Shown here one piece after another: positions 11,218-24,300 of a stretch of 64,000 nucleotides of DNA; position 1 is the stretch's first letter, and each line of letters starts with the position of its first letter. A program made the position numbers and the translations under genes. A model generated the notes under the pieces. That model was not told the DNA's origin. It saw only the letters and a list, made by a program, of their open reading frames with translations, and did no database searches. Location of the stretch: contig OW804097.1 of the NCBI GenBank assembly GCA_942159475.1, positions 111,476,582-111,540,581 of the forward strand, in the 5' to 3' direction. The stretch is from Sthenelais limicola (taxonomy: Eukaryota; Annelida; Polychaeta; Phyllodocida; Sigalionidae).

Positions 11218-12659
11218 TATAGCCCAATTCATATGCTACTTAATAAATCATCACGATTCTACTCGACAAAAAGAATATCAAAGGTTTTAGTGTTACATAA
11301 CTTTATTTCAGATTTTTAAGTCTGCAAGTTTTAAAGTTTTGCCAGATTTCAGCACCTACTGTCCTATTTTCGTCACGAACTCCTGTCTGACGCAGTTTAC
11401 ACAGATGCAATACAGGGATTGGCGGATGGTAACAGCTCTGCATTTGTAACCTGGAAAAAGGGCAACTTTTGTTGAAGAGTGAAGATGTAAAATTAGAACA
11501 CTCCACCTCTATGTTTTGGATGGTCAGTCTCTTTCGCTCTGCTTTTTATTTGATTACTAGTAATTACTGGCTCACACAACTCGGCCAACGACAATGACTA
11601 GACTGACTTGGACAAATAATTATGCCATGTTTCATAACGTTCCATTTCTTCCCCTTCTTTAGTTCTAAGCTCTGTGAACCGCAGCAAGCTTGTAATGTGA
11701 GTAGTAATGGGAAGGGGTGCCAGTGGCCCGCGTTGGCTCATACATCTCTCTGATACTTCAGCTTCCAACTAGTTGGCGTTTCAAATCACACATATTTGAA
11801 TGAAACAGGACAGCTCTATGTTTCAGAGACGCGTCAGGAGAAACAGAATATAACAAGGCGATCTATATGCGATCAATACGCACCTACCCCTGTTACAACC
11901 ACGTTACTGCTTCCGCTTCCACAATCGAGCAACATGAGGAGTAACATACAATGGAGCCCACGCTTTTAAAACTGTAGCATAATTTATATTACTCCACGGT
12001 GAATTGTGTATCACATAACATTTGTAGGTAGAGGCGTGTGGTACATACTGTGTGATACATTGTTTTATACCACATGGGCGGGGCCTATTGGTGTGCAAAA
12101 TAAATTCATTTGATTGCTTCCCATCCATATGAGAAAATGCGTTGTCAATGAGACTTACTAACGTTGCGACGTTACGATGTACACTATTGCGTCGTCGCCA
12201 GATCAGTCAGTCAGAGAAGAATGCCTGTAACTTTGTAAGTAAATAAAGGACTCTGTGTTATAATTAGGACTAATCTAATAGCACCGTAGAGTAAATATAG
12301 CACCGCATCTCGTAGGTGGTCTGGCGTAAAGGATTGCATAGACCCTCAACAATTCTTTTCAATATAACGCACTCGCCTATTGGCTTGTGTGCCATGTGAA
12401 GAGAATCATCTCTTCACGCCCGACCATCTACTCATGCGGTACTATCATAGGCAGGATAGGTTATAATTATAACAATAAGGACCTATGTAATTGCGTATTT
12501 AGCATTACAAACATTGAAAAAATAGACCCAAAAATGAGTGAGGTGGACTAGAAGTGAGAAAGGAAACAGTGTGGTGAACAGAGTTTGTTGTCCAACTCGA
12601 ATATTCATCGATTTTTCACTATTTTTTCTAACAAAAACATCGGGAGAGGGAAAATAAAT
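11218..12659. other. gene-free spacer
   Basis: No supported gene. An isolated ATG followed by a donor-like GTAAGT near 12221-12236 is noted under findings. Confidence 0.5.
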
Positions 12660-12802
12660 ACAAAATTGACTTCTGGCAGTGTAAGAGGTGATTATCTGCC
12701 ATGGGCTATGCAATTTCGTTGGGTGCATAGCACCCTTACGAAATTGCTACGCCCACAGGAGATAACCAGCTCTTACACAGCCTTCAGTCAATTTGTCTAT
12801 AT
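12660..12802. mobile_element. foldback element
   Basis: Arms of about 65 bp pair imperfectly: AAATTGACTTCTGGCAGTGT and TATGCAATTTCGTTGGGT on the left against ACCCTTACGAAATTGCTACG and CAGTCAATTTG on the right. Non-coding, palindromic MITE type. Confidence 0.65.
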
Positions 12803-13876
12803 ACAGCCCACAAAGTAATTTACGTTGGAGCACTGATACAATTCCATACTGAACCTAGAATGTTTCTCCCTGCGTATTAAGATTCAAGAATACGCATATA
12901 TGCATGCAAGTCCCCTCTTGGTTCGGAGTGGTACATAGTATAAGGCAATTATAGAAGCGCATTAAAAGTAGAAGAGCTATTACAGGAAAGCAAAAGCCTC
13001 CTAACTAACGCTAACATTAGTGGCAGCATACTCATTCAGTGGAGCCCTCTAGCTGGTTGGATAAGCTGTATATGCATAGATTATAGATGTGTACCATTAT
13101 GGTCAGGTCCACCAAATGAATAATGAAATGAGAAAACGTGCCCATGTATCAGATAGTCAATTCCACAACACTTGGACCATGACTAAACCACTCCTAAATT
13201 GCCACCTATAGTTGCCTATAATGTATTTATTATAATAGGCATTCCCTGAGAACAACGTATCTAGACTGAGTTATGCACAATGTGTATTTCACTAGTGAGT
13301 TATGTGTGGTAGGCATTGCAACTAATCCGTTTTTACTAAGTTTACCGCCAAAATTCTACTTTATGCCCCCTTTTTTTTCTCCCTTCAGTAAAAGCTTATA
13401 ATAAAACAGTTAACAGTTAACTTGTTTAGGTTTAAGGACGCATATAGTCATAGTCATTGCTTGAGTATTTTCTCTGGAGAAACTAGAGAAGTTTGAACTG
13501 CCCCGTTTTTACCGAGTCGTACTCTCAACCCTATATTCAATAGTAAATGTTGTGTTCATTTACTACAGTATGAAATATTGCCTATATCGGTCCACTCTCC
13601 TCAAATAATCATTAGATTACAAAGTAACTTTTCCCCTCGATAAAAACAAAAAAAGCGATTGAAATATTGTGGATATTGTTTGATAATTTCTATCAAAATT
13701 CTTTTACTTTTTTTTACATCACCACACTGTTGACATACTTCACTATATTTTCCTCTAGTCTAGGAACAAGCTGGAAGATCTGGAAATCCTTTTCCAGAAG
13801 TATTTTTGCATTTAAAAGACCTTTATTCAGCTAAACATTATGCATATACAGTGTTCTCAGATATATGTCTCCTTTT
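12803..13876. other. gene-free spacer
   Basis: AT-rich; no gene, RNA or repeat family recognised. Confidence 0.5.
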
Positions 13877-14832
13877 TGTACAATCAGGGAGGTACATACA
13901 GAGGGGGTGGTCTCAGGGATGATGTGTGTCCACCAAATATTTGGGAGTACTGCCACTACTATTACAAGCACAGTAAGTGTGTCAGTAGTATGCTGTTGCT
14001 GGAAAAGGGCAATCAAAGCTACCTGGGCTATAGGTGGTACTAGTGTCAACAACAGCACTGCAGCATCACCTGGCATGCAGTGGCTAGATGATGAGGCGTC
14101 AATAATGGCATATAAAATATGCCTCAGGCATAGCACTTACGATTTTAGCCACGCCCACACACTCTAGAACTACCAACTAGTATCCCGACTCTCGCTCGAT
14201 CATGTGAAACTGCTACTTCCCGACTTCCAATGGCCAGAAAGAATGTCTCCAGGCCTAGGGAAAACCCATAGACTGAGATTACCTCCAATAACATGGGGTC
14301 TTTCTGGTATCATAACTGAGTAATAACCGATTCCCCGAGCCCTATTTACCACAGCTTTCCACTGACATTTTATGAAACCAACACATGGCGAGCGAACAAG
14401 GAACCCTCAGTAACAGTCGAATGGACCAATCACAGGGCGCGTTACATCAACCTTATGCCAGCCTCAGGCCTCCTTGCTCAGCCAATAGAAACAGGCGTTA
14501 CTTGGCAAACATTATTCAGAACATGTGCATGGCATCGCTGTATACGGGGATGGTTTGCACATGAAATTACAAGCTTAAATGAAAAGATTTTAATACATCG
14601 GGAGACGGGAGGAGGGAGAGGGAAGCAGGTAGGGTGTTGACAGTGTCAATTTACAAAAAGAATCCATATTTATGAAATTAAATAGCCCAAGACTTCCATT
14701 CATTCCCATCACGTTATGTCGATACTCTGGTGCCATTCACCTCTGGACCATATATATGGGACACGCATCTCCTGCTTGAAGCAGTGTGCCGTTCCTACTC
14801 CCTCTGTATATACCTCCCTGGTACAATGGGTT
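13877..14832. mobile_element. about 0.95-kb non-autonomous element (family J)
   Basis: The left end carries CAGGGAGGTACATACAGAGGG; its inverted counterpart CCCTCTGTATATACCTCCCTG lies at about 14808-14828. The inner-left segment (GGGCAATCAAAGCTACCTGG, ACCTGGCATGCAGTGGCTA) recurs at 37.1-37.3 kb. The interior has two CCAAT motifs (about 14424 and 14480) but no gene. Confidence 0.5.
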
Positions 14833-15213
14833 TAGGCACAGATAAATGATATGTTGAATTGAATTGATCTTGTGTATTTGTCTTCGTTTTGTTTGGACCT
14901 CAATTTTATTTCCGTTACACATGGTACATCTTATGACATTTTGAAAAAAGACAAAGATTTCACCCACATCTTTCATTGCGATTACATCAGAACACACTAA
15001 GGAATGATACCTTTTTACTGAGAAAGGTCACTAAAAAGAGCCTCTTGTGCTTATAAGTACATGTATATAGTACATTCCATATTTTCCATATTCCATATGT
15101 TCCTTGCTAACCAATTTTTAGATATAAAATATATAATATCATCGCTAAGCATAGCAGTGGGTGTATCAATGTGATGTGGACAATGATAGTTTTCAAAGTA
15201 GAAAACACTATAC

Positions 15214-15446
15214 TGGGTCAGATCATCAGAAAATGTACAATTGCTCTACACATTTAGAAAATTCTGTTAAATTTGGCAGATGGATGATGAATACAAGGTA
15301 TATCTGAATATATTTAATATTGTGTTGCTTTAAAATATCTGTTCTACTATGTTAAGCTGTATCTTGAAGCTAATTTCTGACTTAAATTTGGATTATTTGA
15401 GGGAATTAGTGAAGGTGACTTGTACATTGTCAGATGATCTGACCCA
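15214..15446 (+). mobile_element. MITE family B, full-length copy
   Basis: Ends TGGGTCAGATCATCAGAAAA and GTCAGATGATCTGACCCA are inverted; 233 bp. Confidence 0.8.
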
Positions 15447-15471
15447 CCACTTGTGACGGGTGGCAGCATAA

Positions 15472-15582
15472 AGGGCCTGGTCCACTGAGACGATTCTCAT
15501 GCAATTTTGCGCTTCTGAGGACCCTTTTCTACTAGATTCTGTAAGAATCGCGTGAGAATCGGCTTAGTGGACTAGACCCTTA
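15472..15582. mobile_element. short palindromic MITE
   Basis: GGGCCTGGTCCACTGAGACG with GATTCTCATG pairs with GTGAGAATCGGCTTAGTGGA and CTAGACCCT; about 110 bp. A related one-sided sequence lies near 21810-21840. Confidence 0.6.
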
Positions 15583-16009
15583 AGACATTAATCCCTAAGG
15601 TCGGAACCGTTTGTCTAGAAATGTGTACAAATGTCTGAAAGACTACAAATCTATCTCATGCAATGGTTATAAAATTGATAGGGAAATGACAATAGGTAGG
15701 ATACATCGAAGTTCTCAATTTTCTTTCTTTCGTCTAGTTTCTATGCTGTATGCGAGGATGGAAATGGGTGGGAAGCGTGGTCATATGCCCCGCCCCCTGT
15801 TGCTATGGTTACATTGAAAGATCCGCTCACGTGCCAGCTTTGGGAAATATAGAATATTGTGAAAAGGTAAGTTTTACCCCATCAGCAAATTTGACACATC
15901 AACTGTTGAACTCGCATGGCAAGGAACGATTTAGCTATACATTTATATATCAACCAATTCTACACATCTAAAATATTCTATACAGATTTCCATCTCCAAT
16001 GGTATAATA

Positions 16010-16398
16010 TAGGGAATTTGCATGTCCATGGCTTGAATGTCTATCGCATGGAATTGTCGGAGTTGTACGTCAGTGTAAACGCTATAGAAAACATGTTATC
16101 TTATTATGTATTATTCGTTTAAAGCCAATATGTTCAGCATAAAATATCTAACAGTGATTTCATGTAAATAGCCATTTTCTTTACATGTTTCCTTAAAACA
16201 AGACTTAATTTTCCCGCCATGCATTTGGTTGTATAGATCATTTACACAAGTTATGATATCAATGAAAAGATCCTTGCATTTGGTAAAATAAAACCTGAAA
16301 ATGTTGCTTGATAAATTAATTTGTATGTCAAATTTGAACTGAATCCATCCCAGCATGCACTGTAATAGACTTGTGCAGTGAGACATGCAAATCCCCTA
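16010..16398. mobile_element. MITE family C, full-length copy
   Basis: TAGGGAATTTGCATGTCCAT and GACATGCAAATCCCCTA are the inverted ends. The 389-bp interior matches the 5.4-kb copy in order. Confidence 0.8.
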
Positions 16399-17199
16399 TT
16401 GGAAATATATTTCGCAATCCTACTGTACCCACAAGAAGCGATAGAAACAACCCCAAGGTAGAATTTAAAAAATCTTGGCGCTATATTACTAACCTTTGAC
16501 CTATAATAAAAGATATTTTTCCAATTCCAGGATGAGTCGTATGATTCGAGGTTTAATAATAATTATTGAAGCGGCCATGGAAGACCTGCTTGGTTTGGAA
16601 GTATCATCTATTTTCGACAAAGAAGAACCCTATAAAAGCAATCGAAACCGATTTATCTATATTATTCCATTTAATACTTGTCCGACAAAGTTGCCCCAAC
16701 AGATATAATGACTCAAGATTGACAGGGTATTGTCAGTAGCGTTGCAGTTATGTAAAAAGAAAAAGAAGAAACAGCTGAATTTATGGAAAGTGCATGGAAA
16801 TTTAAATCCAATAAGTATTGCCAAAATTCTCAACCAAAGATCGTTTTCACATACATTAGCCAACAATAGGAAAATGAAGATTAAACCTTTTAAATTATAT
16901 TGTCGATTGTCTGATTTTAGAATTCACGATGTCCAGTCAGCATGATTTTATATTATTTAGATTGTCAGTAACTAACAATCAATGAGATCGCCATACTCGT
17001 ATACTCGGAGTGACCCACTTTCATATGTGTCACGGAGAAATTAGCCTAAAACCAAAATGCTTTTTTTTTTAAATGTTTTTTCCATATTCGTAGATATATT
17101 TTGATTTTGGGCGTCTGTAGCGCTCTTAGTCTTATCAGTTCATGTACCAAATTTCGAAACGGCATATCTACTATGCCTCTGCGTCTCCTAAGGCCACCC

Positions 17200-17590
17200 T
17201 AAAAATATATATAACTACTTTAACAGTGATTGTCCATCTAGAAATGGCAGTAACTTTTTCTCAAACATACAAAGCTATTAAAGTACTTATGAGATGTGCA
17301 TCATTGGAATCCACCTAATCCCATGTTTAGAAATACGATGGAATTTCAAAATCCGTTTTTTTCTCGCGACTTAAGACTTAATGGATTCTGAGATATCATC
17401 ATATTTGAAAAGATGCGATCAAGTGGATTCCAAAGAAGGTAAACATTAGGACATTTAATAAGTATTTCTATATTTTAAATTTGATATTTTTATTTTGAAA
17501 ACAAAAATATTTGCAATATTTCTGGTAAAGTATCTAATTACTAGTAAAGTAGCTAAATCTACTCTATAAGACGAGCTTAGCAATGCAAGG
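17200..17590. mobile_element. two head-to-head partial MITE A copies
   Basis: The segment 17200-17375 ends at a CGCGACTT terminus-like point. The following segment (GAGATATCATCATATTTGAA onward) runs in the opposite orientation, forming an imperfect inverted pair. Confidence 0.5.
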
Positions 17591-17717
17591 GTATATTTTA
17601 TTTTATTTTTTCACATTCTTTACTCCATTTACGAGCTTAGCAATGCAAGGGTATATTTTATTTTATTTTTTCACATTCTTTACTCAATTTTATTTTTTCA
17701 CATTCTTTACTCAATTT
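17571..17717 (+). repeat. 60-bp tandem repeat, 2.45 copies
   Basis: Units 17571-17630 and 17631-17690 are nearly identical (one difference), each containing ACGAGCTTAGCAATGCAAGG. A 27-bp partial third unit follows. Confidence 0.95.
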
Positions 17718-18164
17718 CCAGTCAACGAGGCCTCTACAATGCTAAAACATGTGTATCAAAACGTTTTCTTGAACCGAGCAAATTGTGGTTTCATTTTCTC
17801 TATTTTTTTGATTATTTTTCCGCACCCTTTGGATACCTTTTTGTACTTTTTTTTATTTTCCTAATTGTATTCTCCATCTCTTTCACACAACTCAAGATAT
17901 AATAACAAATACTGCCTTTCGGCTCTGACTTATTTTCTCAACATTACACAATACTTTTGAAATCATTCAAGAGTTTGTACCATTCATTATATTTCTTCTT
18001 CCCTCCTGAGTTTGACACAAGCATATTATATATTTTGCTTTCAGGTTGGTTCTTGTTTCATTAATAAAAGCCTCGAACACGATGTTATTGTTACAGTACA
18101 TTTTTCGCCTGTAGATGTGAAACTTTGCAGCAATTATAATTATTTAACACACGGTCTTGAAATT

Positions 18165-18297
18165 TGGTAAATGCATTCATACGACTTTAGAAGGTACATA
18201 CCCTAAAGATGAGAACATTTGAGAGATTTTGTGAATAAAACACATTGAAAAATATTAATTTTGTGACTCATTTTCTTGAAACACATCACATATTGGA
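18165..18297. mobile_element. MITE family A, right-end fragment
   Basis: TTTTGTGACTCATTTTCTTG followed by AAACACATCACATAT is the family right terminus, preceded by a degenerate family interior. Confidence 0.55.
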
Positions 18298-19129
18298 TAG
18301 ATCCACAGCAACTTTGATGATACAAGATTGACACTCTAGGAATTGTCATCATGCATGACACAAACTCCACGTTAAGCTACAAAACATGCATGAGAAATGC
18401 GACGTTGTCATTGACAAACATACACTTGTAAATGTCACAATATTGAAACCTCTGTCAGTTGTGAATGTGGATAAAAATACAACTTAAACAAATAGTGTTC
18501 ACATGACTTCTTGGTGACGTAATTAGCCGAACCAGTACAGGTTAGCCTCTTGAAGTGTCCACAAAGTTTACTGTTAAGATTAAGAAATATTGCCCATATT
18601 GTTAATACCACCAAAGAAGAATAGATAATTGTTATATCGAACAAAATCAAGAGCAGACCATGTTTGTTATGTGTTTAATGTTGACCAGAAATAACCAGAT
18701 ATATGTAAATCAATATGCGGAGGAAACCTTGGAGGTGCAACAGATTGTTGAAAGGTCTACAATACTGTACTTGGTCTTTTTAAAAAGAGAAAAAGAGAGA
18801 AATAAAGGTACTTGATTTAAGTAATAGCTCAATATCAATGTTGAGGTTAAACATATTTTATTAGCGTTTAACATCTATGATTATAAATTGCTTAGGGTAT
18901 GTCTCTATTATAACGGAATTGATATCCTGGTGATGTTTCTATTTATGACATTGAGCAATATCATTGAGTACTTGTTCGACCAGTCAGCCCGTTGCTACGC
19001 TTTTAACTAAAAGATTGCGAGAGCTATCTTTAAATTTCTTAACGAGAAAGGCTCAGGTTGATCATGTTGATATGATATAAGTCCATAGCCACCATTGAAC
19101 CCTATAACTTTAAACATATGACAAATATA

Positions 19130-19426
19130 TGTGATGTGATATAGCGAAATAAGTCACCGGTCGCAAAAGTTAGTGATATTTCTTAATAGTAACTCACTAT
19201 AGTAAAGAAGGTAAATTTAGTTCAATATACTCCTTAGGATATCCTCAGTTATGGATGGATGTATTCAGTACACAGTCTGGCAATTTGGTACATGTATTTA
19301 TGCTACTACAGGCTCTAAGTACTTTAAGCATGACAACATTCTGAAGATGGGTTCTTATGAATAAATCACTTTGAACGATATCAATTTTGCGACTTGTGAC
19401 TCATTTTCCTGAAACACATCACATAG
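19130..19426. mobile_element. MITE family A, internally shortened copy
   Basis: Starts ATGTGATGTGATATAGCGAA and ends GCGACTTGTGACTCATTTTC plus CTGAAACACATCACATA; about 300 bp. Confidence 0.7.
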
Positions 19427-20653
19427 AGTGTAGACTTCCAGTGGAGCAATAGTTAGAGAAAAAATTTGTTGAGCTATCACCTAGCTCTCCTAATGTTTTA
19501 GCGAAAAACGGAGCAACTGGGTCCAGTTAGTGGGATAACATAGTTTTTTTCGAAATAATATTATGTGCAAATGCTATCTAAATAAAGACTAGTTCCTCTT
19601 TGTTTTCCTTGGTGTATAATTCTTGATACAGTACGTAGGTCGTTCTATGAAGGGATAGGAAACATATACTTGTCTGTTGTTGATTTGACCTATCTCTGAA
19701 CTTTGAAATCGCCAAGAAGATGGAGAGGATATTCAACTTAATACACATTGCCTATCCAATCCCTTGTAAATACACTGAGATGTAAATCTGATTTTTCATA
19801 TCTAACCTGTGATGCATGCAATTTAAATTGTCATGATTTAAAATTAAGTTTTGTCTCATGAAAATAATTGCCTTAATAAAAAAACTGATTTCAGGATTAT
19901 TGGTCTAGGACCTAATATTTTATTGAAAATCTATTATCGATTTATCTATTTCTCTGTGTATATTACACATTACCCCTCCCAGCGCACGGTAAATGATTGT
20001 AGGAATAGTATATCAACTGTTGGAATTATATTGAATAAATAGACAGCATCATGGCATTTTGTCACTAGCATGGCGTAAAATGTGATACGAATTTTCGAGT
20101 TATATTCAAACAGTCTTTATTTCAATACTCGGAACGATTGTGTGTCACATAAGACACGCACATAAGATGAAGTCCCTTTCCCCTAAATTTATAGAACATA
20201 AAGGAACTTAAATTTATATTGAAGTGAAAAATACTTTGAAAAATGAATTGAAATATATTTGTCAAGTGGTTACATATTAATTGCGAAAGTTGACAAAATA
20301 TGATAAATAATGATTATATAGGTGCGGGTACCCAATGATAATTATTTCATAGGAAAATTGCATGTTGGGAGATATTGATAAAGAATTCAAAAAGGACAGG
20401 CGAGTTATTCCATTGCGCATATTTCTCAGTTGAAATAGGACGTAATTTGTATTTGAACCACTGTAACCCAAACTAAGCTAATTTAATTGTTTTTTGAATG
20501 CATTTAAAACATATTATGTATTGGCTACGGCCCAAACATATTTAGGCATATTTTCTATAATAGTTTAGCTTTTACAGTCATTTTGTTAGGAAGGACTAGT
20601 TCCTGGACATACGAAGGAGGCGCCACCTAGAATCATACTTCGACTCGATCATA
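19427..20653. other. gene-free spacer
   Basis: AT-rich, short chance frames only. Confidence 0.5.
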
Positions 20654-20887
20654 TGGGCCTGGTCGTCATAAAATGTACAATAATTTGACCACTACACATT
20701 TTTTTATCCTGTTAAGTGAGGGTGAAAATAATCAATATTTGGCTTGTCTAAGTAGATCTGGTGTTGCTTTGATTTAAGAAATCAATTTGGTTATGGTAAA
20801 CTGTGATTTAAACCTTATTTTGTGTCTTAAACTGAAGATGTGTGTCTTGAACTATAAAATTGTACATTTTCAGGCGAATTTACCCAT
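20654..20887 (+). mobile_element. MITE family B, decayed copy
   Basis: TGGGCCTGGTCGTCATAAAA with TGTACAAT on the left and AAATTGTACATTTTCAGGCG with TACCCA on the right keep the family pattern. Confidence 0.65.
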
Positions 20888-21128
20888 ATATATATAGCTG
20901 GTCGGCACTCTGTCAGCCACCTACACACTACCGACTATTCCAGTGGGCCATCGTTTATCTTTATCGAGTTTTAAAGACTATCTATATATATCAAATACAT
21001 TTTACTCAATCATTTTTATTCACTCTATACACATCCATCTATAGCTACATATCCTTCATTGTCAATTAAATATGAAATCTCTCACAACATGTACATCGAA
21101 GTATTTTACCCTAATAATAGCGTAATAA

Positions 21129-21392
21129 CAGTCTAGGCTCAGAGTCGAGATTCCCTCTCAAAACTGAGGGAAAGCCTCTCGCTCCCAACCGCAAAATGCT
21201 ATTATAATCTCATTACGAAGCCTACTCCCGGGCTGGGAAAGCCATTAGCGCAGTAGGCGTCCAATCACTGATATACCATTCTTATCTAATCTGAGAGGCT
21301 GGGATGTAGTTAAACAGTCTAGGCTCACAGCCTCTCATATAATATAAGAACGGTATTCAGTGATTGGACGCCTACCGCGTTTGTAATGATTA
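21129..21392. mobile_element. MITE family D: one copy plus an adjoining partial inverted copy
   Basis: CAGTCTAGGCTCAGAGTCGA opens the first copy. Its interior AGTAGGCGTCCAATCACTGA is mirrored by CAGTGATTGGACGCCTACCG in the second, which opens with CAGTCTAGGCTCACAGCC at 21315. Confidence 0.7.
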
Positions 21393-24300
21393 AAGCTTGT
21401 CTGAATTTGTCTGGGTTGACGCCATTACAACTATGATCATGACAGGCTAACTGCACCCACCCCCACCCCACTAACCCGCCCTTTTGACTACCCCCACCCT
21501 GAACCCCTTTACCAGTAGCCAGATAACCTTGAGCAAACGCAATCCTTATCCTTGTGTAAATAAAAACAAATCAAATCAACTAACATCAATGGACATAGGA
21601 TACTCGTGTCTGAAAGTCCATTCATCAAACAGAACACACAGAGAAAATCCTTTGTGTTTAATACATCATTATGTGTACATCATATCTTCTTCTTCCTTTA
21701 TGAATAGTTCCTTCGATCCTCATTATTGAGTGCTCTAGCTCCCACTGGTCCCATGCAGTAGGCATGCACGCTATGAGAAAATCAGCTTGGTGGACACATA
21801 GCTTAGAGCTGGTGTCCACTTAGACGATTTTCATGGTAAAGGAGTGGGGAGCACTGATAGGTGAATAAAGGGCACAAGACCCTTAGCTGTACCTTTGGTC
21901 ATTGTTTTGTCCCCAAACTGTCAGGATAAAAATGTGTCATAGTAAATATCCAACATATTCAACATTTTTCTTTTTTCAAATATCATTTTCCCTTTCTAAG
22001 ATATTCCAACACATAATCAACATGACTTATGGATATCCTAATATCTGAAGAGATACTTTCTTTTCTTTCTCTCACAGGGATATACACATAGCCATCTTTC
22101 TTATGCCAGAGTCAGTTGCTCATTTTCATATACTACTATGTAGTGTCTGAATAGTGGCTAGTAGACTAGCACTGAGTCCCTTAGGCTATTCTCATAGACC
22201 AGAAATCCGACCAAAGTAAAGTTGGTTATTATATGATACATTTCATTTCTGTAAAAGAATAATTTGTTTAATAATTGTTTTGTAGGTAATGCCCAAGAAA
22301 TAGTGGTTGTGTGTGGATAAATTGCATTTATTTGTATATATTGATATTATTTAGATTATAAAAATAATCAAGGTGTGCAAGACTATCCATGACGCTTAGG
22401 AAAGGAGCAAAAAAGGAAGAAATCCTCACTGTCATATTTTAAAAGGACCAACTGCAATGCATCATAGCAGTAGATGGCACAGATCATAGGTAATATGGGA
22501 GTGGTAATAGTAAAAAGACTTCTTGTAAAGGGAGAAAAGATCTCAGTAATGAAGAAATAGTCGGTGCCATAAAACTATTTGTTCCAGGAATAGGAATATC
22601 TGGTCAGTAATAGGAAAAGGTGTCTTAGTAATGTATTTTTGCTATGCGTAATATGTGCAAAAAAAGAGGAAAAGTCTGTAACATTACATATATCATACAG
22701 ACGACAACTCTGGGATACAACAGTCATCTTGTAATTTGAAATGGTTAATATAACCAGTTGCATGATTGACATAAATACTGCTTCTACTGCCCCTGTTGTG
22801 ATAATCTGCTCTGTGGAAATGGGGCTTGGTAAACTTTGCTCAGTGAATGTCTCTAGGGTTCCTTTACCTCTGCCCTTATAGAAACAATTGAATTACACAA
22901 TCATCAGAGTCCTGTTGGGAGCGGTATCCCATAGGTTTAACAATTGCCTGCTTTGATACCCGCTTTAATGTTTATTCTGAACAGGACTCAAACTGTTGTT
23001 TGTACCACTCAGTTAAACAATTCCCCGCACCCCATAACTGAACATAATACCCCATAATTCATAACACCCCAATATGTACAGATACTATAAAAACAATCGG
23101 CAGGTTAATTAGCAGTCATAGATTTTAACATTTGTATATCTGACACTTATAATTTCAAGGAATGATAATACATGTTTTCAAGTTTCTTTATAATCAAAGT
23201 ATTTGTAAAATATATAACTGTCCCCTACCCCCACCCTCAACGACCATACACAATTTGCTTGATGACATGGAGTTGTCCCCCCCCCCCCCAAAAAAAAACA
23301 ACAACAACAACAAAAAAACAAAAAAAAACAACAAAACAAATAAATAAATAAATAAATAAATAAATAAAATCTAAAAAAATGTGGATAGCTTCCACGCCAC
23401 TATTACGTCATTTCCACTTGCATTTAAGGAGTAAAACAATGCACGTCCAATGGTACATACATGTAAAGTAGACCTATATGGCATTGTAGATTTGTTTATT
23501 CTCGCAATATTCTTGCAATACACGGACGATTACATGGATAATGTCATGTAACAAGGTTGTCTCCCTATGCGTGAAGTTTGTATGTCTTATATATAGTACA
23601 TAAATTATCTGTAATGGTATTGGCCATATCGAGACTACTATATCTAATATAGATCTTACATAATATGATGTTGAACCCCTGGATATGATAGTCTATCTCC
23701 TAAGCTTCTTGTGCCAACCAAGACAATAATAGGGAGGTTCAGCAGTCTAATCTATACCTAAACGTAAACGTATCCGTATCTCTGATATACAAACATACAT
23801 TAAAAGGAGAAGAAAGGTTCAGCAGAACGTGGCGGGGAAAATGTAACGTAACACATCAAGCAAAATGTTTCATCTCACAATGTATTTGCTATACATAAAA
23901 ATGCAACGTAAATAATACGGATATGATTGCGTAATTGGGATAGGTTTGCTTCCATAAGCTATACGGCGTCCCTCCTTAATCCAATCGTCCACTTAGCTAT
24001 AGTACCATAAGGTTCTCCAGACAAGATCTCAGCTAAAACAACCTTCTGACCTTGAACCGGCGATAGAAAAATACAAGATAAAGTCAGGGATTTTGACCAT
24101 CACGATGAAGGATACATAAAAAGAGATGTTGGGGGAAATGTATTCGGGAGTCCGCAGGGGAATTATGTGTTCCCCCAGTTCATGGTACTAATGAAGGAAT
24201 TGATTAATAATTATATTAATAAAGAATATTAAGATAATACATTCGATGCTACAAGGAATGAGGTTTTGCATGTCCATCTCAACATGCACCCCATCAAGAA

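Noticed and set aside
13831..14167. About 100-codon frames on both strands
   Set aside because: They lie in the repeated family J element and the two strands mirror each other; no domain.
16931..17040. Possible second promoter patch
   Set aside because: Only a single CG-containing stretch without recognisable core elements.
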